From Gemmatimonadaceae bacterium (lineage in GTDB: Bacteria > Latescibacterota > UBA2968 > UBA8231), in contig PBSR01000222.1 of assembly GCA_002726335.1 (NCBI GenBank), positions 1 to 20,093 of the forward strand: DNA of 20,093 nt, written 5' to 3'. Of this stretch, positions 1-7,026 are shown piece by piece. The notes under the pieces were generated by a model that saw nothing but the letters and a program-made list of their open reading frames with translations, searched no databases and was not told where the DNA came from. Position 1 is the stretch's first letter; each line of letters starts with the position of its first letter. The position numbers and the translations under genes are program-made.

Positions 1-239
1 AGCAACCACGCCAATAATGTCGCCAACACGATCACTGAACGATGTGCTCGTTACCTCATGATGTCCTCCGCAAGGGTTGGGTTCATGTCGCGCTCCAACT
101 GCTCGGTTCTTTCGGGAACCTACAAGTGCTTCGTGTGATTCTGCCCGTTCCACGCCACGGATATACGACTTCCATCGAATACTCTGCTTGATACATCCAA
201 GCACCCAAGTTATAACCTACTCCGGCACTCTCCAACCGC

Positions 240-255
240 TGTGATGTAAATCACC
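240..255. promoter_or_regulatory. CRP/FNR-type palindrome (candidate operator)
   Basis: The sequence reads TGTGATGTAAATCACC. The CRP consensus is TGTGA-N6-TCACA, and only the last base differs. The core GTGAT-N4-ATCAC is also a perfect 5-base inverted repeat, as expected for a CRP/FNR-superfamily dimer. No gene start within several hundred bases on either strand explains it. If functional it most likely serves a gene left of the window or an unannotated RNA. A match this short can also arise by chance. Confidence 0.35.
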
Positions 256-261
256 CCCGGT

Positions 262-275
262 ACACAGCCCTGTGT
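262..275. repeat. Short inverted repeat ACACAG-cc-CTGTGT
   Basis: This is a near-perfect 14-base palindrome with 6-base arms and a 2-base centre, seven bases right of the CRP-like site. Its size and symmetry suit a dimeric repressor operator. Function is unknown. Confidence 0.35.
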
Positions 276-329
276 GGAGTACTACAGGACGGGCCGACTC
301 AATTGCTGTAGAGGGTGGTGCATGGATGG

Positions 330-341
330 GGTACATGTACC
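330..341. repeat. Perfect 12-base palindrome GGTACATGTACC
   Basis: The palindrome is perfect over 12 bases. It lies inside a wider potential fold, because GGGTGGT at 313-319 is complementary to ACCACCC at 339-345. These two pairings compete. It could be an operator or part of a structured transcript. Confidence 0.4.
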
Positions 342-366
342 ACCCCTGGGGGGAGGGCCGTCGGTT

Positions 367-409
367 CGGTTTCACCTCGCCTTCAAGTCCCTGAAGACAA
401 CTGAAACCG
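367..409. repeat. Nested stem-loop (8-bp outer, 5-bp inner stem)
   Basis: CGGTTTCA at 367-374 pairs with TGAAACCG at 402-409. Between them CTTCA at 381-385 pairs with TGAAG at 392-396. Nested pairing separated by internal loops is typical of folded RNA rather than a simple operator. The strand is unknown, and no poly-T follows on either side, so it is not an obvious intrinsic terminator. Confidence 0.4.
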
Positions 410-489
410 GTACCAGAAAAAGGTCTAAATCCGATGCTGACTGGCATTGACGAAGGCGAATTGTGACTCCCTGTCCCCTACCTGAGTCC

Positions 490-523
490 CCCCCATGTCA
501 CCTGTCGTAATGGTGGATGGGGG
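490..523. repeat. Interrupted 11-bp stem-loop
   Basis: CCCCCAT at 490-496 pairs with ATGGGGG at 517-523. After a small bulge CACC at 499-502 pairs with GGTG at 512-515, leaving a 9-base loop. No T-run flanks it on either strand, so a terminator is unlikely. It lies just beyond the tRNA-Thr terminator. Confidence 0.4.
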
Positions 524-542
524 CACCCGTGGGGCACAAGAC

Positions 543-590
543 AAAAACAAGGGCCTGCGAGAGAATCTTCATCACTCACAAACCCTTGTT
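543..590 (-). terminator. Intrinsic terminator of tRNA-Thr
   Basis: On the minus strand AACAAGGG (590-583) pairs with CCCTTGTT (553-546), and the second arm runs into a TTTTTG tract. The 8-bp stem has a long loop of 29 bases that may fold further. It begins about 17 bases after the tRNA 3' end, where a tRNA terminator belongs. Confidence 0.6.
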
Positions 591-606
591 ATTCATGAAA
601 TTATAT

Positions 607-682
<76 letters not shown>

Positions 683-719
683 TCTATCTATAGTAGCGTC
701 GGGCCAGCAGACGAGAATG

Positions 720-2489
720 TCAAGCCTCGTGCGCCCCGCTGCGCGCCTCCTGAAGCGCGAGCGCGGCGTCACCACGTGACACCGGCCCCACCGGCATCAC
801 GCCTGATCCCGCGCTCTCCGTCAACCGCACACGATCCCCATCCTCCAATGCCCCATCCGGCCGAAACAGCAGATCCTCACCCCCTCCCTGCCACGTCCCA
901 TCCACTGCCAACTGCTGCGTCGCCATGAACGCCGCATGACCGATCGGCACGTCCGTGAACCAGTAGAGTGGAATCCCCGCCGCGAGAAGACTCGCCTGGA
1001 ACCGCCGCAACCGCCCCTCCTGCTCGTGCACCGCAGCGGCGCTGCAACTCTCCCCCAGACAGAACGCCGCCAGCGCCCCGGCGGCTTCACCGATGTTCCA
1101 CTCCACCGGGTGCAGGCGGTAACAGCCGTTGGTCATGTGCGTGGTGCCGATGTTCTTGCAGGCCGCCAGCAGATTCACCGGTCCATCTCGCGGAAACAGC
1201 GCACCCAGGGGGATCTGGAAGGGCTTCGTCGGACCCGTGGCCGCCACATCTCCGGGCATGCCGTGGATGTCGATCGGGTACCAACCAACGCCGACACTAT
1301 CGGTGAAATCCGCTGCCCGTGAGCCCTGTTGATGCGTCGCGGCCACATCCTGCTGGCGTACCGTCGTGCGCGCCAGCAAACGACGCGACTCGCGGATATA
1401 GGGCATCATGGAAAGCCCGTCCTCCGTGCCGAGAACATCGGTCCGCAGTCGCAGTTCCGGGTACCCGTGTCCCGAGCCATCGTCCCTTGGCACCTCGGTC
1501 TGCAGCCAGTAGAGCAGACCACGGCTGAGATCTTTCGCCCGGCGAATGAGCTCTTCCCGTTCGTCGGGAGTGGCCGCGATGAGGTCACCGCCCTTGAAGT
1601 CGTTCCCCGGCCAGTTGATCATGGCCAGATCGCTGGCCACCTCGTCGGGCTCGAAGCAGGCCGCCGACAGAATCCGGCGATAGGTCCAGAACGCCCCCGG
1701 GAGATCCTCCACTCTTTCGAAGACCTTGTAGGTGAGGTCCCGAGACCCATAGGTGTGGGTCAGCGTGAAGGGCTGCTCATCGCGCATCTGCTCGTAGCCG
1801 TCGGGCCGGGGGATCGTGTGATCCTGTCCCGGACAGATGTCGACGACGAATGGCATCGTCCAGGTCTGTGTCAGATGCGGCGCCGGTCCGTCCGATCTGG
1901 CATCCGGCTCCCCCGTCTGTTCCCGTGACTCGGCCCCGGTGACCCAACCGGCATCGGCAAGGGGCAGCAGGTCTCCCAGTTCGGTGGCGTCGAGAAACCA
2001 GGAAGCGTGGATCTCACTTTGCTCCGCGTCCTCTCCCTCGACCGTTACCGAGGTGATCCTGTCGCCATCACGGGTCACGGCCACCGGTCGCGCCCGGTAG
2101 AGGATCTGCAGGCGACCGGCCTGGACCTCGGGCAGCATCATGCCCACCAGGGCGAGGGCACAGACGGCGGGCTCGAAACAGAGGCGGCTCACCCAGCCAT
2201 CCCCGGGGTTGAAGAAGGGGGCGGTCTTCGCCGCCTCGCTCAGCCTGTACAGCGTACGGTACTGCCCTCGGATCGCTTCCCGCAGCTCGTAGTAACTGGC
2301 CGTGCCGCCGAAGGTCTCGATATGGTCCTGCTCGTCCATGGCCGACACGCCCTGCGAGGTCGCCTGGCCACCGAGCCAGGTTGTCTCCTCCGTCAGGCAT
2401 ACCCGGACGCCGGACCGACAAGCACGCAGAGCGGCAGCAACACCACCGAGCCCTCCCCCGATGACGGCAACATCACACTCGATCATCAT
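720..2489 (-). CDS. FAD-dependent oxidoreductase (FAD_oxidored family)
   Basis: The 589-residue product begins with a Rossmann FAD-binding segment: VIGGGLGG at residues 9-16, then a second strand ending in E-E and the WLGGQATSQG segment (about 38-47) common in this group. The C-terminal part has the conserved run CKNIGTTHMTNGCYRLHP followed by WNIGEAAGALAA, which closes the FAD site in PF12831 proteins. Homologues are common in environmental bacteria and usually have no assigned substrate. There is no signal peptide, so it probably acts in the cytoplasm. Start: two ATGs stand in tandem at 2489 and 2486, and the ribosome binding site is weak (a GGGGAG run 13 or more bases upstream). About 60 residues at the C terminus, after the last recognisable FAD motif, are not assigned. 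The family is clear, the reaction is not. Confidence 0.88.
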   Translation of the reverse strand: MMIECDVAVIGGGLGGVAAALRACRSGVRVCLTEETTWLGGQATSQGVSAMDEQDHIETFGGTASYYELREAIRGQYRTLYRLSEAAKTAPFFNPGDGWVSRLCFEPAVCALALVGMMLPEVQAGRLQILYRARPVAVTRDGDRITSVTVEGEDAEQSEIHASWFLDATELGDLLPLADAGWVTGAESREQTGEPDARSDGPAPHLTQTWTMPFVVDICPGQDHTIPRPDGYEQMRDEQPFTLTHTYGSRDLTYKVFERVEDLPGAFWTYRRILSAACFEPDEVASDLAMINWPGNDFKGGDLIAATPDEREELIRRAKDLSRGLLYWLQTEVPRDDGSGHGYPELRLRTDVLGTEDGLSMMPYIRESRRLLARTTVRQQDVAATHQQGSRAADFTDSVGVGWYPIDIHGMPGDVAATGPTKPFQIPLGALFPRDGPVNLLAACKNIGTTHMTNGCYRLHPVEWNIGEAAGALAAFCLGESCSAAAVHEQEGRLRRFQASLLAAGIPLYWFTDVPIGHAAFMATQQLAVDGTWQGGGEDLLFRPDGALEDGDRVRLTESAGSGVMPVGPVSRGDAALALQEARSGAHEA

Positions 2490-2583
2490 GCGGCTGGACC
2501 CACTCCCCTCTCAGAACAAAAAAACGGCGCCCCGGTATCCATCTAGCACCGAGCCGCCGCGATCCATCACCGGTCTGTTCGTC

Positions 2584-3138
2584 TCAGGGTGTCGGAGAAT
2601 CCGGTGCTTCCTGCTCGCCAACGCCGCTCTCGACCTCGCCTTCGGCCTCAGCCATTGTGTCTCCGGCGGCCGCCACTGATTCTTCCGCGAGCATCGCCGG
2701 ATCACCGGTGGGCCCGTCCTCGGCATCCGTCTCGCCAACGCTCGAGTCTCCCCTCTCCTCCCCAATCGCCTCCGGGGCAGGCTCAGACTCCATGTCGGAC
2801 TCGGCCTCAGCAGCTTCCTCGCCCTCGGTCTCCCACCCATCGTCGTCTGCCCCGAACTGATCTACGTAATTCTCCAGATCGCGAGACGCATCCTGCACCC
2901 GTTGGGAGATCTCGGTTCGCCGACGTTCCCAAAACTCGAGTGTTCCTTTGGCCGAGGTCGTCTTCAGCTGCACCTCTTTCAGACGGCTGACGATCTCCCG
3001 GCGACGGACATCGAGCTTGGCGAAGACACGCTTCGACCGCGTCACCAAGTTGGCGGTGACGAGCTTGGAGATGATCGCCAGCAAGGTCAGGAGGGCGCTG
3101 ACTAGGACCGCAGTATCGGCGGCGGCTTCAGGATTCAT
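2584..3138 (-). CDS. Membrane-anchored coiled-coil protein with acidic tail
   Basis: I do not recognise a family. The 184-residue product has one hydrophobic segment at about residues 10-31. A basic, heptad-like helical stretch follows at 34-92 (many K/R/E), which is likely coiled coil. The last 90 residues are low-complexity and very rich in Glu, Asp, Ala, Gly and Ser, so probably disordered. The layout resembles small single-pass scaffold proteins. The ATG at 3138 is preceded by GGTAAAGAG at close spacing. TATATT on the minus strand (3180-3175) could be a -10 box, but I see no good -35 partner. It ends 94 bases before the FAD oxidoreductase start on the same strand, so co-transcription is possible. 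The size and a consistent frame make it a likely real gene. Confidence 0.65.
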   Translation of the reverse strand: MNPEAAADTAVLVSALLTLLAIISKLVTANLVTRSKRVFAKLDVRRREIVSRLKEVQLKTTSAKGTLEFWERRRTEISQRVQDASRDLENYVDQFGADDDGWETEGEEAAEAESDMESEPAPEAIGEERGDSSVGETDAEDGPTGDPAMLAEESVAAAGDTMAEAEGEVESGVGEQEAPDSPTP

Positions 3139-3288
3139 CGCTCTTTACCGGAAATCGATGGAAGCAGAAGCCTCAATATAGTGGGTTGCAGGCAGTTGCG
3201 CCCGCGGCTGAGGGACACGACTGCAAGCGATGGGACCACAACACCTCGAGGGCTTGATGGTGCCGTAACGCCTTGCGACAGAGGGAAA

Positions 3289-3316
3289 TTGACAGTTTTT
3301 CAGGGTCCCGTATCTT
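3289..3316 (+). promoter_or_regulatory. Sigma-70-type promoter of the CBM48 gene
   Basis: A perfect -35 box TTGACA (3289-3294) is followed after 16 bases by TATCTT (3311-3316), a 4/6 match to TATAAT. Transcription would begin near 3323, leaving a leader of about 50 bases before the ATG at 3376. The promoter lies inside the upstream part of the same open frame and so argues for the downstream start. Confidence 0.6.
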
Positions 3317-3375
3317 CTCGATTGACCATCATTCTCACGGGTTTACTACCCAACTTCACATTCGCGAGACCGTCA

Positions 3376-3648
3376 ATGCCTGCAAAGAGCACGAAGAAAA
3401 GAGCCAACTTCCAGCTGGTCGCACCCGGCGCCAGCCAGGTCTGCGTCGCCGGATCGTTCAACGACTGGGATCCTGCGGCCCGGGCCCTGAAGCGCGGCAA
3501 GGATGATTCCTTCCGAACCTGGATGAATCTGCCCGTCGGAACCTATGAGTACCGTTTCGTCGTCGATGGCGAGTGGCGCGAGGATCCGGCCTGCGACCAG
3601 CACAGCCCCACCCCGTACGGCGGCAGCAATTCGGTCCTGGTAGTGTAG
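3376..3648 (+). CDS. Stand-alone CBM48/AMPK-type glycogen-binding domain protein
   Basis: This is a 90-residue single-domain protein. The pattern VCVAGSFNDWDP (residues 22-33), a central Leu/Pro strand around WMNLPVGTYEYRFVVDGEW (49-67) and D-P with a closing GGSNSVLVV strand match the carbohydrate-binding module CBM48 of branching enzymes, isoamylases and AMPK beta. The Trp and Lys/Arg positions that stack on alpha-1,4-glucan are present (W31, W49, W67). No enzymatic domain is attached, so it probably binds glycogen or tethers a partner. I chose ATG 3376 because homology starts there and the promoter lies just upstream. The frame is open back to 3181, but that sequence does not look coding. 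No strong Shine-Dalgarno is seen. The sugar-phosphate genes nearby suggest a link with storage-polysaccharide metabolism. Confidence 0.85.
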   Translation: MPAKSTKKRANFQLVAPGASQVCVAGSFNDWDPAARALKRGKDDSFRTWMNLPVGTYEYRFVVDGEWREDPACDQHSPTPYGGSNSVLVV

Positions 3649-3664
3649 CTACAGCTGGAGCCAA

Positions 3665-4048
3665 CTACTGCTGGCGGCGCTCCCACGTCTGGGTGCTGCC
3701 GTCTGTGGCAGTGAGGATCAGCAGGTCCCCGGTCAACTCACAGCGCACTGCCACTTCGCCGTCCGGTTGGAACCAGGCGCCGTGCAGTCTCAGCATGTCG
3801 TCCGTCACGGTCCAGCTTCCAGGAAAGGTCAGGCTCGCTCCTCCGGGTTGGGTCACCGTCACCCGCAGGACTCCCGATTCCTGCAGGTCGAGACGCACGT
3901 CCACCTGTTCACCCAGGTCGGGATCGTCTCCCCGTGTGTGCCAGGCGCCAACAAGGGATTCGGCTTTCCCGGGAGGAGGCGGTTCCGTGGGACTGTCACT
4001 TCCGCAGGCCAGCAGCATGAGCACCAGCGGGAGGGCGAGGATCGGCAA
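3665..4048 (-). CDS. Small predicted lipoprotein
   Basis: The reading is 127 residues. It has a hydrophobic leader ending in the lipobox LLAC (Cys 15), then a short Ser/Pro/Glu linker (DSPTEPPPPG) typical of lipoproteins, then a compact beta-rich domain from about residue 32 (LVGAWHTRG, later GSWTVTDDMLRLHG and TWERR at the end). This resembles small lipocalin-like lipoproteins, which is only a resemblance. The start is odd. The reading needs a TTG at 4048, only two codons after the stop of the upstream gene and in the same frame. The leader then lacks the usual positive N terminus. A one-base shift upstream would supply Leu-Lys-Arg-Ile, a standard leader start, so a frameshift or sequencing error is possible. 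It closely follows the 76-residue gene and was probably co-transcribed with it. Confidence 0.65.
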   Translation of the reverse strand: MPILALPLVLMLLACGSDSPTEPPPPGKAESLVGAWHTRGDDPDLGEQVDVRLDLQESGVLRVTVTQPGGASLTFPGSWTVTDDMLRLHGAWFQPDGEVAVRCELTGDLLILTATDGSTQTWERRQQ

Positions 4049-4054
4049 TGCGCT

Positions 4055-4285
4055 TCAGTTGCTGATCTGTGAAGCGCCCATGGCATCGGCGCGGACCACG
4101 AAGGCAAGCAGTTCCTCCCGCAGGTCGTCGGGGACCTCGTCCAGAGCGACGCTCGCCGCCGGCTGCGGCAGCTGTGTGGGCTCTGACATCCAGCGCCCGG
4201 CGTCACGATACCAGCGCAGACAGGGCGTGGTGCCGGCGCCGATCAGGTAGAAATTCTCTGCGATCTGGTAGAGACGGACAGCCAC
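4055..4285 (-). CDS. Small conserved-looking protein of unknown function (76 aa)
   Basis: I do not recognise a family. The product is 76 residues, without signal peptide or membrane segment. The N-terminal half is rich in aromatic residues (YQIAENFYLIGAG, then CLRWYRDAGRW). The C-terminal half is an acidic amphipathic helix (VPDDLREELLAFVVRAD). The start is a GTG at 4285 preceded by AAGGAAAG at good spacing, which makes a real gene likely despite its size. It ends seven bases before the lipoprotein start, so the two form a unit. It diverges from the glucose-6-phosphate isomerase gene. One Cys and many Trp/Tyr could suit a small binding domain, but that is speculation. Confidence 0.6.
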   Translation of the reverse strand: MAVRLYQIAENFYLIGAGTTPCLRWYRDAGRWMSEPTQLPQPAASVALDEVPDDLREELLAFVVRADAMGASQISN

Positions 4286-4350
4286 GGATGCTTTCCTTCG
4301 ATTTCACGCCTGGACGGCGCGTGCAGTGCGGTTGGCGCTCAAGATACAGG

Positions 4351-4364
4351 CCCCCACGAGGGGG
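4351..4364 (+). other. Hairpin in the pgi leader
   Basis: CCCCC (4351-4355) pairs with GGGGG (4360-4364) across the tetraloop ACGA. It ends 18 bases before the Shine-Dalgarno of the isomerase gene. It could influence mRNA stability or translation. It has no T-run, so it is not a terminator. Confidence 0.35.
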
Positions 4365-4392
4365 TTCAACTATCACCAACTGGAGGGGTTCC

Positions 4393-6090
4393 ATGTCGCT
4401 GACACTCTCACTGGCCGACCTCGGCCCGTTGCAGTCCGAACTGGCCAGGACCCGGAGTTCCTTGAGTGAGAACCGGATTGCCGCCCGAATCGTCGAACGG
4501 GATCACACGGTCTGGAAACCCGACCCCACCGAGATCAGCAACCGACTCGGTTGGCTGGACAGTCCTGCGACCCTGCTGTCCCAGCTGCCAGGCATCGAAA
4601 CCTTTGTCGATGCCGCCCGGTCCGACGGACTGACCCATGCGCTGCTGCTGGGGATGGGTGGTTCGTCGCTGGCGCCCGAGGTCTTTCGCCGGCTCTTCGG
4701 AGTTTCCGCGGGGTATCTGGATCTCGCCGTCCTCGACAGCACCGACCCGGTGGCCATCGCCAACGCCACACGTGATCTCGACCCGGCCCGCACGCTGTTC
4801 ATCGCCGCCACCAAGTCCGGCGGTACCGTCGAGACCCTGTCCCTTACGAAGTACTGCTACGGGCTGGCCGTCGCCGCCGTCGGCCGGGAGCAGGCGGGAC
4901 AGCAGTTCGTCGCCATCACCGATCCCGGCAGTGGTCTGGCCGATCTGGCAGCGGAGCTCGGTTTCCGGCACACCTTCCTCAACGACCCCGACATCGGCGG
5001 TCGTTACGCCGCCCTGTCCTGTTTCGGCATGGTTCCCGCGCGGCTCTGTGGGATCGACGTCGAGCGACTGCTCACCCTCAGCGTCGAAGCGGTCAAGGAC
5101 ATCGTCGACGATGGTGTCGGCCTCAGCCTTGGTGCGGTCATGGGAGCGGCCGCCCTCGCCGGGCGCAACAAGCTGACCTTCGTCACCTCACCGACCCTGT
5201 CTCCCGTGGGCGTCTGGATTGAGCAACTCATCGCCGAGAGCACGGGCAAGGAGGGGAAAGGTATCCTGCCCGTCGACGGCGAACCGCTCACCAGCCCCGA
5301 CGCCTACGGTTCGGATCGTCTCTTCGTCCGGATGCGGATGTCCGGCGAACAGCACGAGGATGCTGCCGTACGCGCTCTCGTCGATGCCGCACAGCCGGTC
5401 GCCGACCTGCAGTTCGATGATGTGCACGACGTGGGAGCAGCCATGTTCACCTGGGAGGTGGCCACCATCGTCGCCTCCCACCTGCTTCTGATAAATCCTT
5501 TCGATCAGCCCGACGTCGAAGCAGCCAAGATTCTGGCCCGGTCGATGATGGAAGCCTACCGTGCACAAGGACAGCTTCCGGAACAGACGCCCGTCCTCGA
5601 GACCGAGGGCATCGCGGTCTATGGTGATGTTGAGGCCGACTCTCTCGCCGGTGTTCTGCGCCGGTTCCTGGCGGACGCGGATGACGGCGCCTACCTGTCA
5701 TTGCAGGCCTACGTGCCCTCCGCCGCTGAGACGGATGCCGCGTTGACCGCCATCCGCCAGCAGATTCGGTCCGGTTGGCGACTGGCCACATCCGCTGGTT
5801 ATGGTCCACGGTACCTGCACTCGACGGGACAGCTGCACAAGGGCGACGATGGCGCCGGGCTGTTCCTGCAGATCACCTGTGATCATACCACCGACCTCGA
5901 CATCCCCGACGAGCCGGGCGGGGACACGTCGGCGGTCAGCTTCGGCACACTGATCGCGGCCCAGGCCCTCGGCGACCAGCAGGCACTGCTCGAAGGTGGT
6001 CGACAGGTGCTGCGGCTGCATCTCGGAACTGACATCGTCGCCGGCCTGAAGACGATCACAGACGCCCTCGGCGTTGCCCACCAAACCTGA
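4393..6090 (+). CDS. pgi: Glucose-6-phosphate isomerase (type usually fused to transaldolase)
   Basis: The enzyme interconverts glucose 6-phosphate and fructose 6-phosphate in the cytoplasm. The 565-residue product shows two SIS-fold segments: LLLGMGGSSLAPEVFRR (84-100) and ATKSGGTVETLS (139-150), the latter being the phosphate-binding Ser/Thr loop. Also present are IGGRYA (201-206), E-x-L-I-A-E-S-T-G-K (277-286), INPFDQPDVEAAK (367-379) and HSTGQLHKG (476-484). The overall pattern matches the isomerase half of bifunctional transaldolase/phosphoglucose isomerases, which are about 950 residues long. The transaldolase half is absent here. The start at ATG 4393 is set by a strong GGAGGGG Shine-Dalgarno at 4382-4388. 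The frame is open further upstream, but that part lies over the divergent gene. The 6-phosphogluconate dehydrogenase gene follows closely, so the pair probably forms an operon for the oxidative pentose-phosphate branch point. Confidence 0.92.
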   Translation: MSLTLSLADLGPLQSELARTRSSLSENRIAARIVERDHTVWKPDPTEISNRLGWLDSPATLLSQLPGIETFVDAARSDGLTHALLLGMGGSSLAPEVFRRLFGVSAGYLDLAVLDSTDPVAIANATRDLDPARTLFIAATKSGGTVETLSLTKYCYGLAVAAVGREQAGQQFVAITDPGSGLADLAAELGFRHTFLNDPDIGGRYAALSCFGMVPARLCGIDVERLLTLSVEAVKDIVDDGVGLSLGAVMGAAALAGRNKLTFVTSPTLSPVGVWIEQLIAESTGKEGKGILPVDGEPLTSPDAYGSDRLFVRMRMSGEQHEDAAVRALVDAAQPVADLQFDDVHDVGAAMFTWEVATIVASHLLLINPFDQPDVEAAKILARSMMEAYRAQGQLPEQTPVLETEGIAVYGDVEADSLAGVLRRFLADADDGAYLSLQAYVPSAAETDAALTAIRQQIRSGWRLATSAGYGPRYLHSTGQLHKGDDGAGLFLQITCDHTTDLDIPDEPGGDTSAVSFGTLIAAQALGDQQALLEGGRQVLRLHLGTDIVAGLKTITDALGVAHQT

Positions 6091-6110
6091 GACGAAAGAA
6101 CGTGACCATC

Positions 6111-7016
6111 ATGCAATTGGGAATGATCGGCCTGGGGCGCATGGGCGCCAACATGACAACCCGCCTGCTGCAGGGCGGCCACGAGATCGTCGTCTATGAC
6201 CGGGACACCGAGGCTGTGAAGAAGGCCGGTGCCGGGGGCGCTGTGGGAGCCGTATCCCTGGCCGATGTCGTCGACCGGCTCACCGCCCCAAGAGCAGTGT
6301 GGGTCATGGTGCCGGCAGGCGCACCGACCCAAGAGACGATAACGGAGCTGGCCGGACTGCTGTCCCCGGGCGACACCATCGTCGACGGCGGCAACAGCAA
6401 CTACAAGGACACCGTACGGCGCGGCCGGGAACTTGCCGACGCCGGACTCCACCTCGTCGACTCCGGTACCAGCGGCGGCGTCTGGGGACTCAAAGAGGGC
6501 TACAGCCTGATGATCGGCGGTGACATCGATGCTGTGGGCCGTCTCGATCCCATCTTCGAAAGCCTCGCACCTTCGGCCGAACTGGGCTGGGGGCGCGTCG
6601 GCCCCACCGGGTCCGGCCACTTCACGAAGATGATCCACAACGGCATCGAGTACGGCATGATGCAGGCTTTCGCCGAGGGCTTCGCCATCCTCAAGAAGAA
6701 ATCGGAGTTCGACCTCGACCTGCACCAGATCTCCGAGATCTGGCGCCACGGGTCTGTGGTCCGCTCCTGGCTCCTGGACTTGACGGCGGCCGCGCTGAAG
6801 GAAGATCAGGAACTGGAAGCCATCGCCCCGTACGTCTCAGACAGCGGCGAGGGCCGCTGGACCGTAGCTGAGGCCATCGAGCTCGACGTTCCCGCCCCCG
6901 TCATCACCCACTCCCTCATCAGCCGCCTGCGCTCCCGCGACGAGGAGAGCTACGCCGACCGCATGCTCTCCGCCATGAGAAACCAGTTCGGCGGGCATGC
7001 GATCAAGAAATCCTAG
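6111..7016 (+). CDS. gnd: 6-phosphogluconate dehydrogenase, short (GntZ/YqeC-like) type
   Basis: It oxidatively decarboxylates 6-phosphogluconate to ribulose 5-phosphate. The 301-residue form is complete for the short class of the family (the classical enzyme is about 470). It begins with the dinucleotide loop MIGLGRMG. An Asp ends the second strand (VVYDRD), which usually favours NAD over NADP. The substrate loop DSGTSGG and the catalytic segment GHFTKMIHNGIEYGMM (Lys, Asn and Glu all present) follow. The start may be ATG 6111, which matches where homologues begin, or GTG 6102, adding three residues; neither has a strong ribosome binding site. It lies about 10-20 bases after the pgi stop and is surely co-transcribed. 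A zwf gene, often found beside it, is not in the window. Confidence 0.92.
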   Translation: MQLGMIGLGRMGANMTTRLLQGGHEIVVYDRDTEAVKKAGAGGAVGAVSLADVVDRLTAPRAVWVMVPAGAPTQETITELAGLLSPGDTIVDGGNSNYKDTVRRGRELADAGLHLVDSGTSGGVWGLKEGYSLMIGGDIDAVGRLDPIFESLAPSAELGWGRVGPTGSGHFTKMIHNGIEYGMMQAFAEGFAILKKKSEFDLDLHQISEIWRHGSVVRSWLLDLTAAALKEDQELEAIAPYVSDSGEGRWTVAEAIELDVPAPVITHSLISRLRSRDEESYADRMLSAMRNQFGGHAIKKS

Positions 7017-7026
7017 GCTCACCGCT

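Larger units (their letters stand above)
1..540. other. Non-coding, hairpin-rich stretch
   Basis: I find no convincing gene here. The longest open frames are short, lack good ribosome binding sites and give low-complexity peptides unlike any family I know. The stretch looks AT-richer than the rest of the window. It holds a CRP-like palindrome and several inverted repeats, listed separately. A small hairpin lies at 105-120 (GGTTC / GAACC). It lies downstream of the tRNA-Thr terminator on the minus strand, so it is not part of the tRNA transcript. It could be a regulatory region for a gene left of the window, a small RNA locus, or decayed sequence beside a tRNA gene. Confidence 0.5.

Noticed and set aside
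217..447. A 76-codon minus-strand open frame in the left non-coding region
   Set aside because: No ribosome binding site, a peptide rich in Pro/Gly/Ser with no family resemblance, and it runs through the inverted repeats.
687..723. Possible dedicated promoter for tRNA-Thr: TTGACA at 723-718 and TATAGA at 692-687 on the minus strand
   Set aside because: The spacing is 25 bases (22 to the alternative TACTAT), too long for a normal sigma-70 promoter. TTGACA also contains the stop codon of the upstream gene. Read-through from the FAD oxidoreductase gene or another promoter is as likely.
3181..3375. Upstream extension of the CBM48 reading frame
   Set aside because: The extension covers a good promoter, has no family resemblance, and CBM48 homology starts right after ATG 3376.
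4069..4392. Upstream extension of the isomerase reading frame
   Set aside because: It is Arg/Pro-rich, runs antisense to the 76-residue gene, and a strong Shine-Dalgarno fixes the start at 4393.
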